From assembly GCA_050015575.1 (NCBI GenBank), contig JBEKBD010000053.1, positions 1 through 28,585 of the forward strand: 28,585 bases of DNA, in the 5' to 3' direction. How positions within the stretch are numbered: the first letter of the stretch is position 1; every line of letters begins with the position of its first letter. The stretch is from Roseiarcus sp050015575. GTDB lineage: Bacteria > Pseudomonadota > Alphaproteobacteria > Rhizobiales > Beijerinckiaceae. Shown here in pieces: positions 25,456 through 28,585 of the stretch. Made by a program: the position numbers and the translations under genes. The notes below the pieces were generated by a model, which had not been told where the DNA came from, ran no database searches, and saw nothing but the letters and a program-made list of their open reading frames with translations.

Positions 25456-26619
25456 TCAGAACAGCGACAACTGTCGCGGCCGGCTCGCTTCGTCGAGGAT
25501 CGGCGCGCGAAAGAGATCGTTCCTGAGTTCGAGCGGGCTGTCGCGATAGCCGAGGCGCCTCGCCGCGATTTCGAACCGGCGTCCGATCATCCAGGCGTAG
25601 GGGCCGGAGCCGGCCATGCGCCGACCCCATTGCGAATCGTAGTCCTTGCCGCCGTGCATCGATTGGGTGAGCGCGAGCGTGCGCTCGAGCTTGTCGGGGA
25701 AGTTCACCGCCAGCCATTCGCGGAAAATCTCGCGCAGCTCCAGCGGCAGGCGCAGCGTGACGTAGCCCGCCTCGCGCGCGCCCGCCTGATGGGCGCGGGT
25801 GAGGATCGCCTCGATTTCGCCGTCGTTGACCGCGGGAATGATCGGCGCCGCGATCACGCCGACCGGAACGCCCGCCTGGGCGAGGCGCTCGATCGCCTCG
25901 ATGCGGCGCCCCGGCGTCGGCGCGCGCGGCTCCATCCGCCGCGCGACGCCGCGATCGAGCGTCGTCACCGAGATGAACACCTTGGCGAGACCTTGCGCCG
26001 CCATCGGCGCGAGGAGATCGAGATCGCGCAACACCAGATTGGACTTGGTGACGATCGCTACGGGATGGCGCGCGCGGGCGAGCACTTCGAGAAGGGAGCG
26101 CGCGACCCGGTAGCGCCGCTCGATCGGCTGATAGGCGTCGGTGTTGGCGCCGAGCGCGATCCCGCGCGGGCGATACTTCGGTGCCGCGAGTTCGCGCTCC
26201 AGCAGCGCCGCCGCGCCGTCCTTGACGAACAGTCTGCTTTCGAAATCGAGGCCGGCGGAGAGGCCGAGATAGGCGTGGCTCGGCCGCGCGAAACAATAAA
26301 AGCAGCCGTGCTCGCAGCCGCGGTAGGGATTGACCGAGCGGTCGAAGGCGATGTCTGGCGACTGGTTGCGCGTGATGATCGAGCGCGGCCGCTCCAGCGT
26401 CACCTCCGTCTCGAAGCGCTCCGGCGCCTCGTCGAGCTCCCAGCCGTCGTCGAAATCTTCGCGCCGGAGAGGCTCGAACCGTCCGGAGACGTTCGACGCC
26501 GCGCCGCGCCCGCGCCGCCGCTCTATGGGAGCAAGCCGGTCGGCGGCGCCGGCGCCGAGCCGGCTCGCGACGGCGACGCGCTGGGAATTGTCGAGGAATT
26601 TCGCTGACTGGGCGGGCAT
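25456..26619 (-). CDS. PA0069-family radical SAM protein
   Basis: This 387-residue protein (from ATG 26619) is a radical SAM enzyme of the SplB-like PA0069 group. The [4Fe-4S] cluster motif CxxxCxxC is C102-EHG-C106-FY-C109 in NPYRGCEHGCFYCFARPSHA. Family features include GANTDAYQPIERRYRVARSL, VTKSNLVLRDLDLL and APIIPAVNDGEIEAIL. The reaction of this group is not established to my knowledge, so no substrate is proposed. A TTG at 26637 would add six residues, but the ATG is the simpler choice; the ribosome site is weak for both. It converges with the cyclopropane synthase gene across a hairpin. Confidence 0.92.
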   Translation of the reverse strand: MPAQSAKFLDNSQRVAVASRLGAGAADRLAPIERRRGRGAASNVSGRFEPLRREDFDDGWELDEAPERFETEVTLERPRSIITRNQSPDIAFDRSVNPYRGCEHGCFYCFARPSHAYLGLSAGLDFESRLFVKDGAAALLERELAAPKYRPRGIALGANTDAYQPIERRYRVARSLLEVLARARHPVAIVTKSNLVLRDLDLLAPMAAQGLAKVFISVTTLDRGVARRMEPRAPTPGRRIEAIERLAQAGVPVGVIAAPIIPAVNDGEIEAILTRAHQAGAREAGYVTLRLPLELREIFREWLAVNFPDKLERTLALTQSMHGGKDYDSQWGRRMAGSGPYAWMIGRRFEIAARRLGYRDSPLELRNDLFRAPILDEASRPRQLSLF

Positions 26620-26753
26620 GGTTGACGTCCGGAACAAATCATGAACATTTATCTAGTCCGGCCGCCTGGCGGCGTCAAGAGGCGAGGCGACGGACGGACG
26701 GCGCGAGCGACGCGCCCGCCGCCGCTTCAAAGCGAGTGGGGCGCCAAGGCGAG

Positions 26754-26773
26754 ATTTCCGCGTTCGCAGGAAT
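26754..26773. repeat. Short REP-like palindrome
   Basis: ATTTCCGCGTTCGCAGGAAT is an imperfect inverted repeat (ATTTCCGCG against CGCAGGAAT). The longer context GTCATTCCTGCGAACGCGGA on the minus strand resembles a widespread class of short intergenic repeats with GTCATTCCCGCGAAAGCGGG-like cores, as I recall it. Only one copy is seen in this window. Frames across it are not considered coding. Confidence 0.45.
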
Positions 26774-26861
26774 GACTTCGCTGGCGATTCCCCGAAGTCG
26801 CGTCATAATCCAGGATCAGACGAAATATCCCGCGGTCGGATCGACGCGATGGGACGAAACG

Positions 26862-27572
26862 ATGAAGCCTAGGAGCTCGATGCTCGCCGCGCTTCTCTTG
26901 ACGCTGCATGGCGCGGCGGCGGCGCAACCGGCGGCGAATCCGGCCGCCTCGCCGCCTTCGCACACTCGCGCGCTCCCGCTCGGCGTCGCGCGCAGCGGCG
27001 TCGTGCAGGCGATCCTGGTCCGCGACGGCGCGCATGTCGAAAAGGGGCAGATTCTCGTGCAATTGGATTGCCGCCCGCTGGAACGGGAGATCGCCTTTCG
27101 CGCCGCTTCGCTGGCGGCGGCCGAAGCCGCGTTCGAGCGGGTTCGCAACGGGCCTCGCCCGGAGGAGATTGCGATCGGCGAGGCCGGCGTCGGCGTCGCC
27201 GAGGCGCGCGCCGAGGAAGCCCGCGCCGCCCTCGATCGCGCCAGCGCGATGCCGATCGACGTCGCGATCACACGCGCCCAATTGCTGGTCGTCGAGCGCG
27301 ATTCCCGCATCGCGACCGCGCAATTGCTCGACGCGCGCAAGAAGCTGGCGCTGCTGAGGGCCGGCTCGCGCGCCGAAGACGTCGCGGAGGCTGAGGCCAG
27401 GCGCGACGCGGCCGCCGCCTTCCTCGATGAAGGCAAGGCCGACTTGGAGCAGTGTTCCGTCAGGGCGCCGGCGCCGGGCAGCGCGCGCGTCCTCGCCACG
27501 CTCGGCGCGTTCGTTTCCATCTACTCGCCGACGCCGCTCGTCGAGTTGACCGTCGACGCGGGCGCCGATTGA
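26862..27572 (+). CDS. Short HlyD-like periplasmic adaptor protein (lipoyl and coiled-coil only)
   Basis: This 236-residue protein starts with a Sec signal peptide, MKPRSSMLAALLLTLHGAAA. The mature part begins with a biotinyl-lipoyl half motif, RSGVVQAILVRDGAHVEKGQ (about 44-63). A long Ala/Glu/Arg-rich coiled coil follows (about 75-195), containing two similar turns, RNGPRPEEIAIGEA and RAGSRAEDVAEAEA. The second lipoyl half, QCSVRAPAPGSARVLATLGA, comes near 197-216. The chain ends about 20 residues later. Membrane-fusion proteins of efflux pumps normally continue with a beta-barrel and membrane-proximal domain; these are absent. No pump or outer-membrane channel gene is adjacent. It may serve a transporter encoded elsewhere, or be a reduced or truncated adaptor. 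ATG 26862 is chosen because it starts the signal peptide; the frame is open upstream to 26622 through repeat-like DNA. Confidence 0.82.
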   Translation: MKPRSSMLAALLLTLHGAAAAQPAANPAASPPSHTRALPLGVARSGVVQAILVRDGAHVEKGQILVQLDCRPLEREIAFRAASLAAAEAAFERVRNGPRPEEIAIGEAGVGVAEARAEEARAALDRASAMPIDVAITRAQLLVVERDSRIATAQLLDARKKLALLRAGSRAEDVAEAEARRDAAAAFLDEGKADLEQCSVRAPAPGSARVLATLGAFVSIYSPTPLVELTVDAGAD

Positions 27573-27602
27573 TCGGGACCGAACGCGCAAGTCGGAGCGG
27601 TT

Positions 27603-28585
27603 TCAGGCGGCCAAGGCCGCCTGTCGATCGATCTTGCCGACGAGCTCGGCGAGGTCGGCGCTGGGCGCCGCCGGGCTGAACAAATAGCCCTGGGCCTGCG
27701 TGCAGCCCTGCAATCGGAGAAAATCGAGTTGCTGCGGCGTCTCGACGCCTTCGGCGGTGGTGGCGATCCCTAAGCTCTTGGCCAGGCTGGAAATCGCCGC
27801 GATGATCGCGGTGCAATCCTGGCGGTCCGAGAGATCCTTGACGAAGGATCGGTCGATCTTGAGTTTGTCGAAGGGAAAGCCTCTGAGATAGCTCAAGCTC
27901 GAATATCCCGTTCCGAAGTCGTCCAAGGCGATGCGGACGCCGAAGTCGCGAAGCTTGTGCAGCGTCGCCTGCGTCGCTTCGGTCTCGGCGAGAAGCACGG
28001 ACTCGGTGATCTCGAGCTCGAGCCGCTCGGGGGCGAGGCCGGAGTGAGCGAGCGCGCCGATCACGGTGTTGACGAGATCGAGCGTACGGAACTGGATCGC
28101 CGACAAATTGACGGCGACCGTCATCCCGTTGCGCCACGTCGCGGCTTCGGCGCAGGCGGTTCTGAGCGCCCATTCGCCGATCGGAATGATCAGGCCGGTC
28201 GCCTCGGCGATCGGTATGAAGTCGCTGGGAGGGATCATTCCCCGCTGGGGATGACGCCAGCGCAGCAGCGCCTCGAAACCGGCGACACGATTGCGGGAAA
28301 TGTCGACGAGCGGCTGATAGTGGACTTCGAGCTGACCCGCGGAGAGCGCGTGCTTGAGATCCGCCTCCAGGGCGCGCCGCTCTTGCGCCTTCAGATCCAT
28401 GTCCTTCTGAAAGAAGCTGTGCCGGCCCCTGCCCTCGGACTTGGCCTGATAAAGCGCCATATCGGCGTTCTTGAGCAGATCGTCGGCCGACTGCCCGTCG
28501 TCGGGAAACAAGGCGATGCCCACGCTCGCCCCGATGGCGACCTCCAGCCCGTCGATACTGTAAGGCTGCGAGAGCAGCTCAATGA
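27603..28585 (-). CDS. GGDEF-EAL protein, C-terminal part (cyclic di-GMP phosphodiesterase type)
   Basis: The frame ends at 27603 and runs off the right edge, giving about 327 residues. It begins with the tail of a GGDEF domain (GIALFPDDGQSADDLLKNAD, MALYQAKSEGRGRHSFF). A complete EAL domain follows, with FEALLRWRHP, AVNLSAIQF, LEITESVLL, IALDDFGTGYSSLSYLRGFP, KIDRSFVKDL and TAEGVETPQQ. All the metal and catalytic residues I can place by motif are present, so cyclic di-GMP hydrolysis is likely. The GGDEF active-site motif and any N-terminal sensor lie outside the window, so cyclase activity cannot be judged. It converges with the HlyD-like gene, whose stop is about 30 bp away. Confidence 0.95.
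   Translation of the reverse strand, partial: IELLSQPYSIDGLEVAIGASVGIALFPDDGQSADDLLKNADMALYQAKSEGRGRHSFFQKDMDLKAQERRALEADLKHALSAGQLEVHYQPLVDISRNRVAGFEALLRWRHPQRGMIPPSDFIPIAEATGLIIPIGEWALRTACAEAATWRNGMTVAVNLSAIQFRTLDLVNTVIGALAHSGLAPERLELEITESVLLAETEATQATLHKLRDFGVRIALDDFGTGYSSLSYLRGFPFDKLKIDRSFVKDLSDRQDCTAIIAAISSLAKSLGIATTAEGVETPQQLDFLRLQGCTQAQGYLFSPAAPSADLAELVGKIDRQAALAA

Noticed and set aside
23993..26296. 767-codon open frame on the minus strand
   Set aside because: It is antisense to the cyclopropane synthase gene and out of frame with the radical SAM gene. The product is low-complexity Arg-rich sequence.

Overview
The window looks like chromosomal DNA of a high-GC alphaproteobacterium, probably Hyphomicrobiales (Rhizobiales) of the Beijerinckiaceae/Methylocystaceae/Bradyrhizobium sort. 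That placement is inference from base composition, SecA with a CxC...CH zinc tail, the SbmA/BacA-YddA type transporter and the overall gene mix. Most genes are ordinary and intact. No tRNA, rRNA, CRISPR array, phage region or attachment site was recognised.

Region 1 (1-6961) is an L-fucose-type sugar locus. On the minus strand, in transcription order, lie L-fucose isomerase (fucI), a two-domain sugar ABC ATPase, its RbsC-like permease and a periplasmic sugar-binding protein that runs off the left edge. A LacI-family regulator is divergent to fucI. The space between them holds two matching palindromes, GCTAnnTCGAnnTAGC, centred 42 bp apart, which are good candidate operators. Kinase and aldolase genes for fucose breakdown are not in the window and may lie to the left.

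Region 2 (6962-8120) is a small scar: a decayed IS630-family transposase with an in-frame stop, a possible 62-codon gene, and a perfect 20-bp palindrome.

Region 3 (8121-13115) holds two divergent genes. One encodes a large discoidin-domain/six-hairpin glycosidase-like protein broken by a one-base frameshift in a run of four A/T. The other is an SbmA/YddA-like ABC transporter fusion whose nucleotide-binding domain keeps its fold landmarks but has lost the Walker A, Q-loop, signature, Walker B and switch-His motifs.

Region 4 (13116-16464) has 0.67 kb without a convincing gene, then the preT-preA pair (dihydropyrimidine dehydrogenase type). PreA keeps the catalytic Cys, but its active-site loop is shortened and the substrate-site Asn-Thr pair has become Asn-Ala.

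Region 5 (16465-23742) is housekeeping: an L,D-transpeptidase lipoprotein, a CobW/COG0523 GTPase, a short RNase D, a YciA-type acyl-CoA thioesterase, prmC and secA. The last three run in one direction, secA-prmC-thioesterase.

Region 6 (23743-28585) holds a cyclopropane-fatty-acyl-phospholipid synthase preceded by a nested stem-loop, a PA0069-type radical SAM protein, a secreted HlyD-like protein reduced to lipoyl and coiled-coil parts, and the C-terminal part of a GGDEF-EAL protein cut by the right edge.

The least ordinary items are the motif-less ABC fusion next to the broken glycosidase and the altered PreA active site. Nothing here amounts to a clearly new multi-gene system.
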